NCBI GenBank assembly: GCA_900557175.1
Contig: USSL01000098.1
Coordinates: 1 to 6,599, forward strand
DNA: 6,599 nt
From: an uncultured Eubacteriales bacterium
Lineage (GTDB): Bacteria; Bacillota; Clostridia; Lachnospirales; Lachnospiraceae
Reading direction: 5' to 3'
A program made the position numbers and the translations under genes. Below the pieces are notes generated by a model. That model was not told the DNA's origin, searched no databases, and was given only the letters and a program-made list of their open reading frames with translations. Shown here piece by piece: positions 6,218-6,599 of the stretch; within the stretch, counting starts at the first letter, position 1, and every line of letters begins with the position of its first letter.

Positions 6218-6312
6218 AGATATATTTATAATTAAATTTTAGCATATTTAATTAAAAACTTCAAAGAGAGCTTATTTTAATATGTATAAAAAAATAAAAT
6301 TTCAAAAATGTA

Positions 6313-6341
6313 TTGATTTATTGGGGCTTATGGTCTAAAAT
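6313..6341 (+). promoter_or_regulatory. Probable mraZ (dcw cluster) promoter
   Basis: TTGATT at 6313-6318 and TAAAAT at 6336-6341 have exactly 17-base spacing, good sigma-A boxes in an AT-rich context. Transcription would start around 6348, right at the first AGTGGT repeat, leaving an mraZ leader of roughly 85 bases. This should be the main promoter of the division and cell wall cluster beginning with mraZ. Confidence 0.6.
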
Positions 6342-6350
6342 TATGTCATG

Positions 6351-6386
6351 AGTGGTGAAAAGTGGTGGTAAGTGGTATGAAATGGA
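6351..6386 (+). promoter_or_regulatory. MraZ-box: direct repeats at 10-base period
   Basis: AGTGGT occurs at 6351-6356, 6361-6366 and 6371-6376, followed by the degenerate AATGGA at 6381-6386 (and perhaps AGGTGA at 6391-6396), all in strict 10-base phase. MraZ is a ring-forming AbrB-fold repressor known to bind short G-rich direct repeats (TGGG-type in E. coli, AAAGTG-type in Mollicutes) spaced about one helical turn apart upstream of its own gene. Position just after the -10 box fits repression of initiation. Confidence 0.68.
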
Positions 6387-6432
6387 AACAAGGTGACATT
6401 CATTACCATTGATATTTGCAGGAGAACATGCT

Positions 6433-6599
6433 ATGTTTATAGGAGAATATAATCATACAATTGATTCAAAGGGCAGACTGATCGTTCCTTCAAAGTTCAG
6501 AGAGACTTTAGGGGACGAATTTGTTGTGACTAAAGGTTTGGATGGCTGCCTTTTTGTATTTCCTATGGACGAATGGAATTTCTTCACTCAGAAGCTTCA
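6433..6599 (+). CDS. mraZ: Transcriptional regulator MraZ (partial, 5' end)
   Basis: The first 55 codons of MraZ, cut by the window edge (full proteins are about 140-150 residues). The start [20 protein letters not shown] and the later [14 protein letters not shown] (36-49) are diagnostic; the DxKGR motif (D11-R15) belongs to the first of two AbrB-like DNA-binding halves. MraZ regulates its own operon, the dcw cluster for division and peptidoglycan genes, and sits on the nucleoid. The ATG at 6433 follows AGGAG at 6420-6424, 8 bases away; an ATG at 6428 is in another frame that stops at once. Its promoter and repeat operator are visible directly upstream. rsmH (mraW) and ftsL would be expected next. 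Confidence 0.96.
   Translation, partial: MFIGEYNHTIDSKGRLIVPSKFRETLGDEFVVTKGLDGCLFVFPMDEWNFFTQKL

Noticed and set aside
1..6599. CRISPR array, tRNA or rRNA genes
   Set aside because: No regularly spaced long repeats, no cloverleaf with a TTCGA-type arm, and no conserved rRNA segment were seen on either strand.

Overview
The window reads as the right-hand end of an integrative mobile element joined to ordinary chromosomal genes of a low-GC Gram-positive bacterium. Protein style (Lgt with an FGFHIAFYGVIIGIGM-type start, YchF directly followed by Lgt, a Firmicutes-type MraZ) suggests the Clostridia, most likely Lachnospiraceae. That placement is inferred from family resemblance; no marker gene here settles it.

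Element part (about 1-1950): a 338-base leader with no convincing gene but several RNA-like stems, a Tn916/Tn1549-type excisionase (xis, 339-587), and a tyrosine integrase (int, 695-1891) with its full catalytic set. The 107 bases between xis and int are densely organised. A good sigma-A promoter with an extended -10 lies inside the loop of a terminator-like hairpin, and three alternating copies of GAGTCC/GGACTC let the middle copy pair either upstream (terminator) or downstream (burying the int ribosome binding site). Right after int come two tandem 11-base repeats that overlap its stop codon, as expected of integrase arm sites, and a perfect 9-base inverted repeat that may be the recombination core (attR). 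The other element end is outside the window.

Chromosomal part (about 1950-6599): ychF (ribosome-associated ATPase), lgt (lipoprotein maturation) 14 bases later, and an MgtC/SapB-family membrane protein form a rightward run. It ends at a strong bidirectional terminator (4758-4798) shared with a convergent MATE-family exporter on the minus strand (4814-6136). A 296-base divergent intergenic region follows. It holds two 6-6-6 inverted repeats on the exporter side and, on the other side, a sigma-A promoter followed by AGTGGT-type repeats at an exact 10-base period, the expected MraZ operator. The window closes inside mraZ, normally the first gene of the division and cell wall (dcw) cluster.

How it fits together: the element sits immediately upstream of ychF, leaving the coding sequence intact but probably separating it from its original promoter. 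Expression of ychF-lgt-mgtC may now depend on readthrough from int or on an outward promoter at the element edge. The most interesting signal is the competing hairpin system between xis and int, which could make integrase translation depend on which promoter produced the mRNA. No clearly new enzyme system is visible.
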